A DNA stretch of 17,500 nt. Source: Theodoxus fluviatilis. Its lineage: Eukaryota > Mollusca > Gastropoda > Cycloneritida > Neritidae. The notes under the pieces were generated by a model that was given only the letters and a program-made list of their open reading frames with translations, had not been told where the DNA came from and ran no database searches. A program made the translations under genes and the position numbers. Positions 8,927-17,500 of the stretch are shown here, in pieces (the first letter of the stretch is position 1; each line of letters opens with the position of its first letter). The stretch is taken from the NCBI GenBank assembly GCA_034096865.1, contig JAWQFJ010026594.1, positions 92,501 through 110,000 of the forward strand. The letters are read 5' to 3'.

Positions 8927-11173
8927 TAATCGACGCAAAGGCTGTGTCCCTAAACCACGATTTTTTGCAAGTGCTTAAAGCGCGCATATGCAACTTTTGA
9001 ACACTTATCGCTAAACGACGCTCTTGTATTCACATGTGCAACTCCCAGCATGAACAATAACTGTGAAGGAAATAACGTTAATACGTGAACTGGGGCGAGA
9101 TGTGCGCGCTGTTTGAGCGTGCAGTTTTGGAGAACCCAAAAGCGTCTTTTCCTTGCGCATTGAAATACAAATACTTTATTCGTTGCATTTTAAAAGGCAT
9201 TTTTATCATCCAGCACACATAAGACAAACAAGTGTTATGACTGAATATACACATAAAGAGACTTAAAATTATAGTTTTAAGGAAAATAGAATCAGAGAGT
9301 GGACTTATTTAATTCATGTATTTCAGCGATGCGCTCTGTCAAACAGCTCTCCTCGGCTTTCGGGGCGGCCTGAATGAAGGTGACAGAAGAATGGTCCCGC
9401 CATTTTGATTATTTCAGATCGTATGGTAAAGGCATTTCCAGTTTTCTCCACTGAGGAATCCCATGTCCGCTGGTGGTGAGGAAAGACTTGCTGCGTTTCT
9501 CTACACGATTTGTACAAGGGTAACAACTCGGGAAATCCAGACTCTCACCCTAACCAGATCTAGATTTTCTCAGGAGCAATGGCCCTACCAGCCTACAAAG
9601 GCTGATGGGCATTCTTTCATTAATCTCATCTCATCTCATCTCATCCATTTGGCATAGCCTCAGTTTTTAGCTTCGCTCATGTTTGGAGCTCTGGAATCTG
9701 CCACTTCACCACTGCAGTACTTGCGGATAGCTGCAAGACCTCAGCTTCTAAAATTCCGTTGTGCATTCCTACTGGACAGAAGCTATGGGCAGCATAAATA
9801 GATGTCATGGACGTGATTTCTGAGCAGAATATACATCTGGGTGGAAATAAAGGATGAGTAGCTAAGTTTTTCACTTGCTGAGTGCCCCGTTCAGACTGGA
9901 AATCGGAAAAGGAAAAACGCTGGTTGAGAAAAAAATACATAACATAAAAAGTGTACGTATTTCAATCACAGCGTGAAAAAAGCATTTACCACGCCATCTG
10001 GTTTGTGTATCACTATCAGCTGTGTATGTCTAGACACAGAAACACGCCGCATGAGATCTGTGAGAAAATACTCATGTCAGAAGGGTTCGAGCCAATTTTC
10101 GAACACTGAAGCTCAGCATGTTGTCGCAGATGGTGTGAACCTTAAGAATCCCATCACTATTTTCTCCTTGTCCTTCCCAGCAAAGATAATAGGTAACCTA
10201 TAATCTTTGTTCCCAGTCCATTCATGTCCAGTGAATATAAGACCACAACTGTCCTGCAGTGCTTTGGTGACTGACTTCCTGTAAAGCCTGCTGTCAGCAG
10301 ACATCCACGCTTTTGTCATCTTCCTTACCACCTCCCGCTGCTCTCTTTCTGGTCATGTCAGCAGTCCAGCTACCCACGTCTGCCTTTGTATTGTACCCGA
10401 CCAAACGTGCTCTACTCCTCAGCCATAATTATAGTGAGGACAACAACAGTGACAAGAAACTGCAGTTGCCCTTCCAGTGTGCTACGTTATAGGGGCTTGA
10501 TGGTCCCGTGCAACTTGTCACCCAGTGTGTATGTTCAAACCGCCACCGTGTACTTTTCAACCATCGGCCTACATCATTTGTCACACAGTATCATATGTGT
10601 TTCCTTTGAACAAACCTTGGGACTTGAAAACAAACTAAATGTAGTTGATGTCACGAAATTTTGTGATGTTCTGATACGATTTAGATTTTGTATAACTAAC
10701 ATAAAATCCAATATGAAATACCTTAAAATAAACAACGTACAATGTCCATTTTGAGCAAAAAAAGAAAAGGGGGAAAATTTTCTTCCAATGTGCAACTCAT
10801 ATAAAGCCTTGCACTTGAAGTAATTTGGTTATATGCTTCACACCTAAAACAATAACAACAACAACAAACCAAAATGAGTTAATGTTAACTAATATTGTGA
10901 AAGTTCCTAATTCAAGACGAGCTAGATCAGTAGCCATGTACATTTACTGTGCCTTCAAATTGCGCATGCGTGAACTGGAGAATAACTCTGGCTTTCCAGA
11001 GAGCCGTAATACTTGATGATGTATTTGTTTTGATCATATTTCGTCTTGATGAGGAATGATATATTTACAATGGCCGATGTCCTTGCCAATATAGTTCAAA
11101 TGCAATTTTAAAATTCAAATTCAAAACAAAAAATCTTTTTGCCACACCTGCACCATCTCAACCTCCCGGAAAA
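8927..11173. other. Anonymous DNA, no gene called; weak exon-like stretches at 9677-9910 and 10113-10345
   Basis: About 2.2 kb of unique-looking sequence. On the minus strand a 72-codon stretch ends at a stop near 9677 and is preceded by a pyrimidine-rich tract and AG at about 9896. Another open stretch covers 10113-10345. Neither shows a domain I recognise and no good donor site joins them. A plus-strand frame at 10386-10754 (122 codons) also has no recognisable feature. Small elements are the TCTCA repeat at 9624 and an 8 bp inverted repeat GTGACAAG...CTTGTCAC around 10449-10521. Confidence 0.5.
9624..9645. repeat. (TCTCA)n pentanucleotide, about four units
   Basis: Short perfect pentamer array. 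Such arrays can form the 3' tail of a SINE, but I see no tRNA-type A and B boxes at the expected place upstream, so no SINE is called. Confidence 0.85.
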
Positions 11174-11248
11174 ATGTGTGTGTGTGTGTGCGCGTGTGTA
11201 TGTGTGCGTGTTTGTGCGTGCGTGTGTGTGCGTCTGTGTGTGCATATT

Positions 11249-11279
<31 letters not shown>

Positions 11280-11378
11280 TTGTGTGTATGTGTGTGTGTG
11301 CATGTGTGTGTACATGTGTGTGCATTTGTGTGTGTGTGTGTGTGTTTGTTTGTGTGTGTTTGCATGTGCGCGCGCTCT
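11174..11378. repeat. Imperfect (TG)n microsatellite, about 205 bp
   Basis: TG dinucleotides with TTTG, CATG and CG interruptions, ending in GCGCGCGC. At least six overlapping open frames of 68-137 codons on both strands encode Cys-Val or Thr-His repeats and are artefacts of it. Confidence 0.95.
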
Positions 11379-11800
11379 GACTCCACATTGAACAAAAGGT
11401 ATGGAAACCACAATAAAGCCATGCAGACTGCAGTAAAACTTCCTACGAGCTGAGAACAGTCATGGCAATCTAGTTGCAGGGATTTCACAATGGTAAGAAT
11501 CAGGTCGACCTGCACACACAAGGAACACCAAGTGAATCAGTAAATGCAAGGTCAAAGGGCGCTGAGTGCAAAACTCCAATACCTCTATGAGCATTCAAGC
11601 ATGCGTCTGTTAACGTATGTGCACACACACCCTTGTGAGGATGAGAGTGTGATGTCCTTGCATTCGTGCGTGCGGTAAGGGTACAAGCTTGGACTGGAGG
11701 CTTTTCCACCAAGCTGGGCCATTGTCTGACACTCAGTGGCGGCAAGGGTCACTTCAACCTGGACCCTTATTGCCTGTAAGCTTGGCTGGACCACCTCACC
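11379..11800. other. Anonymous DNA, no supported gene
   Basis: Mixed-composition sequence between the TG block and the C-rich region. The minus-strand frames at 11500-11908 lack known motifs and run into low-complexity DNA. Confidence 0.55.
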
Positions 11801-12168
11801 CTCTTTGTCTGTCTCCAGGACTGTTTTCATCACCCCTCCCCTCGCCCCATCCCCCCCCGGACCCCTCCCCCCCCTTTCAATCGCTGCCTCACCCCCTCTC
11901 AACTCCACCCCTTTTCTGCTCCCCTAGGCTCTTCTGACCCATCTCTTCCTCTCCTTAACAGTGTCAAAGGGAATTCCCCTCTACCCCCACCTTCTGTCAC
12001 ATTCTCGGCCACTTCTTTCATAAAGACGCCCTACCCCAATTTTTTCTACCCTTCTCCCCCCACGCCCAACCCCTCCTTCCCTTCAGCGAACGTACCCTCC
12101 TCAGCGTCAACTAACATTTTGTAATGATATTCATTTCCCTCACTTCTCCATTTGGGACCCAGCCTACT

Positions 12169-12197
12169 CATCCATCCATCCATCCATCCATCCATCA
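12169..12197. repeat. (CATC)n microsatellite, about seven units
   Basis: Perfect tetranucleotide run within the C-rich region. Confidence 0.93.
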
Positions 12198-12579
12198 GCT
12201 CTGTTTAAAACATTTAAACCCCACATATACCCTCACCTCTATCCCTCTTCGCCTAGTTCCTTGATTCATCTCCTCAAACATCCTTCTCTCTTTCCATGTC
12301 TACCCCTACTCCATCCCCCAATGCTACCCCTCAATTCCCCCACTCCTACCAAACTCCACACCATGTACTTCCCCACCCATAACCTCCTTTACCTTATGGT
12401 AAAAACCCATTAAATGGAAAAATTTTCCATCCCCCACCCTCCTCCCCACCTTCCCCTGGCCATTTTCCACCCTCTGGTCCCTTCCTTTCTTTTCCCTACC
12501 CCTGCCGCCAACTGCACAGCACGTATTCCCTTGCTCAAACCTCCTTTTGCTTATAGTTTATTTTCCATTTCAGTCCTCC

Positions 12580-12604
12580 TCCCCCCCCCCCCTCCCCCCC
12601 CCCC
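12580..12604. repeat. Poly-C run with single T interruption
   Basis: Two C runs of 11-13 bases separated by one T. On the minus strand this is a potential quadruplex. Length is prone to sequencing error. Confidence 0.88.
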
Positions 12605-12900
12605 TACCCCCATCCCTATCCCCGCACTAGTTCCCCCCTCCCCTTCTTTTTGCGTATACCCACCCAACCCATCACCACCTTCACCCCACCCCCACCTCCC
12701 CACCCCTCCTCCCCGCCTAACCTTCTTTTCCTTATGGTCTATTCTCCACGCGCCAGACTAGTGGAGAGGGCTGGTCATTTGAAACGGGTCCGTGGGCGAT
12801 CAACACATGGCATATGCATGTATCACTGGACCACAGGGGGTTTTAATGGCCAGCGTCTTTGTGCCCTGGCCAGCAAGAATCCAGAAAAATGGAACGTGGG

Positions 12901-12902
<2 letters not shown>

Positions 12903-12953
<51 letters not shown>
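12903..12953. repeat. (GA)n microsatellite, about 25 units
   Basis: Uninterrupted GA run followed by GGGGGAGG. It creates Arg-Glu repeat frames that are not coding. Confidence 0.95.
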
Positions 12954-12956
<3 letters not shown>

Positions 12957-13111
12957 GAGGAAAAGAGGTCCGGGCGGCAGGGGAGGGAAGGATCAGGGGT
13001 GAATGGAAAGAGTACAGAGAGGAAGAGTGATAGAACTAACATTGAATACAAGGCTCATGTAAAGGATTATGAAAAGAACAGAATTACAAGAAATTTAGAA
13101 ACTGAATTAGT

Positions 13112-13500
13112 CTGAATAGAGTTGAACGGAGCTGAAGTGAACATAATAGAGCTGAAGACAACAGAAACAAACAGAAACGGACATAATAGAATTGAACAGA
13201 ACGGAACAAAACAGAACAGAACAGAACAGTTCAGTTCAGAGTAGCACAGTACTGTATAGTACAGTACAGTATAGTACAGAACAGTACAGTACAGTAAAAC
13301 AGTACAGAATAGTACAGAACAGTACAGAATAGAACAGAACCAAAAACAGAACAGAACAGAACAAATCAGAACAGAACAGGCCAAAACAAAAAAACAAACA
13401 GAACAGACCACTCCAGAAAGGAACGGAACAGAATAGAACAAAACGGAACAGACGAAACAAAATGGAACGGAACATAAAGGAAGAGAACAGAACACAAATA
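13112..13500. repeat. Degenerate pentanucleotide array, (GAACA)n with a (GTACA)-type centre
   Basis: About 390 bp of GAACA, AAACA and GGAACA variants. The middle, about 13240-13330, shifts to AGTACAGTACAGTATAGTAC, which is rich in short palindromes. A 142-codon minus-strand frame across it is Cys/Ser/Val/Phe/Leu-rich with a five-base periodicity and is not a gene. Confidence 0.88.
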
Positions 13501-13594
13501 ACGGAGTATCGATAGGCTAACAGCCCATTACAAACATGTGAATCAACTGGTGATGCAGGGTGGAGGGAAGGAGCGTGAATAACTAAAATGTTAG

Positions 13595-13664
13595 GGAAGA
13601 GCTGGATAGTTTGGTGTTTGTCGTGTGTTTTTTTTCTTATTTATTTATAGGAAGAGCTGGATAG
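13595..13664. repeat. 15 bp direct repeats flanking a T-rich 40 bp segment
   Basis: GGAAGAGCTGGATAG occurs at 13595-13609 and again, perfectly, at 13650-13664. The 40 bp between them are T-rich, with eight or more consecutive T and TTATTTATTTATA. The arrangement fits a target-site duplication around a short poly(A)-type retroposed insert on the minus strand, or a simple local duplication. Confidence 0.8.
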
Positions 13665-14339
13665 GAAAGGTTTTGGGTTTGCTCTCTTTGTAGAGCAGTC
13701 CTCTCCATCCCAGACTACACTCGGTCTCCCTCTTCCAAACTGCCCCTCTTCTAAGGAACTCTTCCTCCCCACACACCCCACCCTCACCCCCACCCCCCTG
13801 CTCTGTCCTCTTTAGCTTATCAATCGATTTCATGTTGTCCAGGTCCATTTGACTTTTTCACATGTTTAAATATGAGAGTCATTTTAAACGAAGCATTCAT
13901 CATGGTAACAAAAATGTGATTTTTACAAATGTTTTAAAAGCACGAAAGTAATGTCTCTGTTTCTGTGAATAAAAGAAAAACACCCTAATGATCCCGGTCA
14001 CCTGAAAATACGTAGTTTGTGATCAGATTCGTTATGTACTTTTCATTATGAGTTAATGCCAAATACAATGAGGCGTTCAAGCTGCATTTTAGTAACGATT
14101 CATCAAGACGATTAGAACGAGATCTTGTAGACAGGATCATGAGAGCAAATGGATCGAATACCAACAGCCGAGCTGGACATTCCCGAGAGGAACACAAAGA
14201 ATGGAAAAGGGAGTTCCAGGAGCTGTGAAAGGGGTGCGGCGGGGGAGATGATCCAGAGATGGGAGGGACACAACGGAGAGAATAGGAGAGGGTGGGGTGG
14301 GGGGAGGGGAGGGGGCAAATGCTGGCTACCAGTGGAATC

Positions 14340-14353
14340 GGGGGGGGGGGGGG
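14340..14353 (+). repeat. Homopolymer G run, 14 bases
   Basis: Fourteen G after a purine-rich stretch with several GGGG tracts (14290-14325). It is a possible quadruplex and a likely place for length error. Confidence 0.88.
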
Positions 14354-14694
14354 CTTCAGAGATCAAATGACCGCGACCAGAGAAGGCCACCTTTGTGCAA
14401 TTCTTGTCTTTCCACCCAACACCTCCTCTGTCAGACCCAGGAGACCTTGGGGCCTCGCAAGCATTACTTACTGGTCTCAGTCAAGGCCACCAGCAGCTCA
14501 ACAGAGAAAGTCTTAATTGACGCGTTTTTGCTTGGCAGGACACACGTGTAATGCGTGCTCGCGTGGTGATCAACATGATTGTTGAAATGCTTTTCAAGGG
14601 TGAGTCTGATAGTCCTTTGTTTGCAACACACAAAGGCAGTCTTGTGTGCTGACTACAGATCTAGACATGTTTAACAGAATACAACGGCTTTTAT

Positions 14695-14713
14695 TGTCTC
14701 TCGAAGAGAGACA
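14695..14713. repeat. Perfect 8 bp hairpin
   Basis: TGTCTCTC and GAGAGACA pair perfectly around the three-base loop GAA. No T-run or other context suggests a functional terminator. Confidence 0.85.
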
Positions 14714-16261
14714 CACTGACAGCAAAATACGCAACCATAAGGTTCTAAGTCGTTTATTAATGATGGCAGGTGAAAATTATATAGATATATGAAGAGAAAA
14801 AAGTAGCAAGACTGCTAAATTATAAGTTGGCCATGGTAATCTAAAGTTGGGGGAAATTTTCATTCAAATCACAGAATTATGCTTTACGCCTTCATGCATC
14901 TACATGTATGTGTGTGTAATTGCGTGTACATATAAGTGCATGCATGTGCATCTGTATGCGTCAGAGTTGTGCATGACAAATATATCTTAGTAGAGAAACC
15001 GTTCTCATGTTTTGGGCCGTGCAGTCTGATTACTTCCTCGGAAGACTGCTTCGAACGTGTCCAACGGGTTTCCAACGTGTTGACCACGACCGAACCCTTC
15101 AGCTGGAGCAGCATCGCCTGCGTCATTGTCATAGTCTGCTCACTCCGCAAGGCGACCGGGGGCCATCTGAGCAAGCAACATTTGGAGATTCATCGCACGT
15201 GCGAGCGCTTCTTCTCAATCACGCGCGCTGGCAGTGTTCATGGGCAACCGTCCTGTAATACGCCTGTGCCGGCATGCTGGTTATTGGCGGCTTGCCTAGA
15301 TTGCAGACACGAGCTCAGCGTGCCGTGAACTCGTCATTTGGCGGGTCACAAAGAGCGGGACGGTTGAGGAGAGGAGCTCGGACTTGGTCCTTTCATCTTT
15401 TATGTCACCCAGACGTGATTCATTACGAAGGCAGAGTAGTCAAAAGCCTTTCAGTTTATCTATCCCACCACCTTTATGTGGCGCCCTTCAACCCTCACGC
15501 CGCCAGTGCGCGTCCTTGCCGGACTGATGGGGGAGGGAGAAAAAAGTTCATTCACGACTGAGCAAGCACCAACACTCCAAGATCCGCCATATAGGGGTGG
15601 GGCAGACCTCCACCCCCGTGGTCCCTCCCTCCACCTGCATGCCTGTCATAGAAATCATATCGGCTCCACACAAAGCTTGAATAATATGTCTTTCTCGCCC
15701 GCGTCCGCCACTCGGCCGGACCTTGTCGCTGAAGGGTCGAGAGGATCACGGACCATAAAACCACACAAAGCCGCCTCAATACAATAGCTTTCTCCGCTGG
15801 TCTCATCCACTATCAGGTCCTCCAAAGACCGACATGCCTACGTCTGCTTGGAGAGTCTGTCGGCCACATGGCCTCCTTGAGGCCTTCCGTCTTTCTCCTT
15901 TCCTTTTCTTTTTATGGTTTTATTTTGTCGGCAGAGCTGCTTCTTCTTGTATTTTGCAAAATTGCATCAAGTCTTCGTGTTCATGGATTTGAACACATAA
16001 ATGTTCTTTTCTCCTGTGATGCTGGTTTGGAAATGGTAGCTGGCACACAGAGTAGTGGATGGTTCATTATCACCATTCGACATTCATGTCAGACTGAAAT
16101 ATCATGAAGTCTCATCTTCAACTGAAGTATTAACAGTAAGCTACTTCCAGGCCACTGATTAAGGAGTGACAATTTGCAGCGATTTATTATAGGAACTGAC
16201 TGCATATTTCTGTTTTCTTTCTTATATTGGCTGTATGAAACTCCCAGAACCAAGACGTTCA

Positions 16262-16301
16262 GATAAAAGAAAGCTGAAAGCTATTTTGGCTTTCTTTTAT
16301 C
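16262..16301. repeat. Perfect 13 bp inverted repeat with 14 bp loop
   Basis: GATAAAAGAAAGC at 16262-16274 is the exact reverse complement of GCTTTCTTTTATC at 16289-16301. It lies about 110 bp left of the TTC array. It is too short for a typical animal microRNA precursor and no function is assigned. Confidence 0.9.
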
Positions 16302-16410
16302 AATTCACTCAAACGAGTATTAGTGTTCAATACCGTTTGTCATTCAAGACAGATTGTCATAGCAAGCTCACCTCTAACTCCCTGTGATGCTTTGAAGGAC
16401 TTCATAGTTG

Positions 16411-16879
16411 TCTTCTTCTTGTTCTTCTTGTTCTTCTTCTTGTGCTTCTTCTTGTTCTTCTTGTTCTTCTTCTTTTTCTTCTTCTTGTTCTTCTTCTTTC
16501 TTCTTCTTCTTCTTCTTCTTCTTCTTGTTCTTCTTGTTCTTCTTCTTCTTGTTCTTCTTGTTCTTCTTGTTCTTCTTCTTGGTCTACTTGTTCTTCTTCT
16601 TGTTCTTCTTGTTCTTCTTCTTCTTTTTTCTTTCTTCTTTCTTCTTTCTTCTTTCTTCTTCTTCTTTCTTCTTCTTCTTCTTCTTCTTCTTCTTCTTCTT
16701 CTTCTTCTTCTTCTTCTTCTTCTTCTTCTTCTTCTTCTTCTTCTTCTTCTTCTTCTTCTTCTTCTTCTTCTTCTTCTTCTTCTTCTTCTTCTTCTTCTTC
16801 TTCTTCTTCTTCTTCTTCTTCTTCTTCCTCTGCTTCTCCCTCTGCTTCTCCCTCTGCTTCTCCCTCTTCTTCTTCTTTC
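16411..16879. repeat. Large TTC trinucleotide array
   Basis: The left part (16411-16620) is TTC interspersed with TTG every two to five units, followed by TTTC-interrupted units to 16665. The centre, 16666-16827, is 54 perfect TTC units (162 bp). A 12 bp minisatellite and a short TTC tail follow. Frames of 169-271 codons reading Ser, Phe or Leu homopolymers are artefacts. Perfect GAA/TTC of this length is the type of sequence known to form triplex (H-DNA) structures. Confidence 0.97.
16828..16863. repeat. 12 bp minisatellite, three copies
   Basis: CTCTGCTTCTCC is repeated perfectly at 16828, 16840 and 16852, then merges into TTC repeats. It probably arose from the array by mutation and slippage. 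Confidence 0.95.
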
Positions 16880-17053
16880 GTTACATCGATGACTTGGTTA
16901 TCTTTAGGGGCATATAACGTAGCAGAATGCTATCAACATGAACTTTCCCTCTCCAAATCATACTCTTTCTTTCATTCTTTTCATCTCCTCGTCATTTCCC
17001 CCCAAAACCAATATAGCGCCTCTTGGTTTCATTCTGTCAAGGAAGGCGGGGAG

Positions 17054-17054
<1 letters not shown>

Positions 17055-17089
<35 letters not shown>
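17055..17089 (+). repeat. Homopolymer G run, 35 bases
   Basis: Thirty-five consecutive G, preceded by GGCGGGGAGC. Exceptionally long for a genomic G run; the exact length should be treated as uncertain. Confidence 0.88.
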
Positions 17090-17344
17090 CTGACCATATC
17101 TGAGTCCACCAACACACGTCCCATTGGCCGTCTATCTCTCTTCCCTAGAGGATCTGAGTCCAGAAAAAAAAGAGTGAAAAAAGAGCGAGGGAAACGAAGG
17201 ACTGGACAGCTTCTCCTTCAGTTCTGGCTTCTCACTGCCATTCTAACTCTGATGTAGTGTTCTTGAGCCAGTTGAGCTAGTCAGCAATCCATTTCCATTT
17301 CTCCACGAGAGTGATACTGACATGTCTACACCTTGGATGAAGGA

Positions 17345-17390
<46 letters not shown>
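17345..17390. repeat. (GAT)n microsatellite, 15 units
   Basis: Perfect GAT trinucleotide run. It lies a few bases left of the terminal GT array. Confidence 0.96.
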
Positions 17391-17395
17391 TTAAA

Positions 17396-17500
17396 GTGTT
17401 TGTGTGTGTGTGTGTGTGTGTGTGTGCATGTGTGTTTGTGTGTATGTGCGCGCGCTTGTGTGTATGGGTGTGTATGTGTGTGTATTTGTGTATGTTCGTG
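17396..17500. repeat. Imperfect (GT)n microsatellite, continuing past the right edge
   Basis: GT dinucleotides with CATG, TATG and GCGCGC interruptions up to the last base. The true end is outside the window. Confidence 0.93.

Larger units (their letters stand above)
11801..12740. repeat. C-rich (pyrimidine-rich) low-complexity region
   Basis: The plus strand is dominated by CCCC tracts and CT, a mirror of the G-rich block at 6957-7700. Related short segments around a CCTTATGGT or CTTATAGTTT core, followed by a TTTTCCAT-like stretch, occur near 12390, 12550 and 12733, suggesting a decayed tandem unit of about 160-180 bp. It contains CATC units at 12169-12197 and C runs at 12580-12604. Pro-rich open frames here are compositional. 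Confidence 0.75.
13501..16410. other. Anonymous DNA, no supported gene
   Basis: About 2.9 kb of mixed sequence. Open frames of up to 130 codons (for example plus 14936-15328, plus 15476-15787, minus 15552-15806) overlap in several phases on both strands and show no motif I can name. A purine-rich stretch lies at 14210-14330. Small features inside it are listed separately: the 15 bp direct repeats at 13595, a 14-base G run at 14340, and hairpins at 14695 and 16262. Confidence 0.55.

Noticed and set aside
8335..8929. Overlapping frames with a 15-residue repeat on both strands
   Set aside because: The 45 bp DNA unit is a multiple of three, so the repeats appear in every open frame; the DNA is explained by the foldback element.
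9540..9645. SINE with a TCTCA tail
   Set aside because: Only the tail-like repeat is seen; no promoter boxes or flanking target-site duplication could be found.
10083..10105. tRNA or SINE B box (GGGTTCGAGCC)
   Set aside because: The flanking bases do not form a T stem, and no A box or cloverleaf fits upstream.
13112..13500. Array of AGAACA steroid-receptor half-sites
   Set aside because: The hexamer follows from the GAACA pentamer repeat itself; no spaced inverted pairs are maintained.
14936..15328. 130-codon plus-strand frame
   Set aside because: No recognisable motif, overlaps other frames of similar length on both strands, and has no start or splice context that favours it.
16323..17257. 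Frames of 169-271 codons of poly-Leu, poly-Phe and poly-Ser
   Set aside because: All three plus-strand frames stay open only because TTC repeats contain no stop codon.

Overview
This window looks like non-coding DNA from a repeat-rich animal genome. I see no intact protein-coding gene. The evidence is two decayed non-LTR retrotransposon (LINE) ORF2 fragments with metazoan-type reverse transcriptase (RT) and C-terminal motifs, many long microsatellites (TC, GT, GA, TGTC, TTC, GAT), two foldback/MITE-like elements and no bacterial gene structure. A lophotrochozoan such as a marine gastropod is my best guess, from the repeat style only, and is not proven. I saw no rRNA, tRNA or CRISPR array by eye.

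Layout. 1-1930 (minus strand): the RT and downstream part of a LINE ORF2 with one frameshift, internal stops and a motif A aspartate replaced by histidine; it runs off the left edge. 1950-5464: mostly simple sequence, with a GA/GT/GC block, TC and AG runs of about 64 bp, a CA/CG block, a 2 x 73 bp and a 2 x 19 bp tandem repeat, and a 710 bp TC/GT/TGTC complex. 5560-6231 (plus strand): a second, 5'-truncated LINE ORF2 fragment holding only the C-terminal domain, with an internal 36 bp duplication. 6645-6783: a 139 bp inverted-repeat element. 6957-7700: G-rich DNA with quadruplex-type motifs.

8495-8926: the most interesting object. It is a foldback element of about 430 bp, self-complementary over nearly its whole length. 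Its left arm carries four tandem copies of a 45 bp unit and its right arm only one. The copies alternate between two variants (A-B-A-B), pointing to a block duplication.

8927-11173: anonymous DNA with a few weak exon-like stretches. 11174-13500: a TG-rich block, about 900 bp of C-rich DNA, a GA run and a degenerate GAACA pentamer array of about 390 bp. 13501-16400: anonymous DNA with small hairpins and one T-rich insert flanked by 15 bp direct repeats. 16411-17500: a TTC array of about 470 bp (54 uninterrupted TTC units at its core), a 12 bp minisatellite, a run of 35 G, a GAT array and a GT array reaching the right edge.

Most open frames here are translations of simple repeats and should not be read as proteins. 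The only genes with a recognisable function are the dead retrotransposon fragments, so no pathway or operon can be described.
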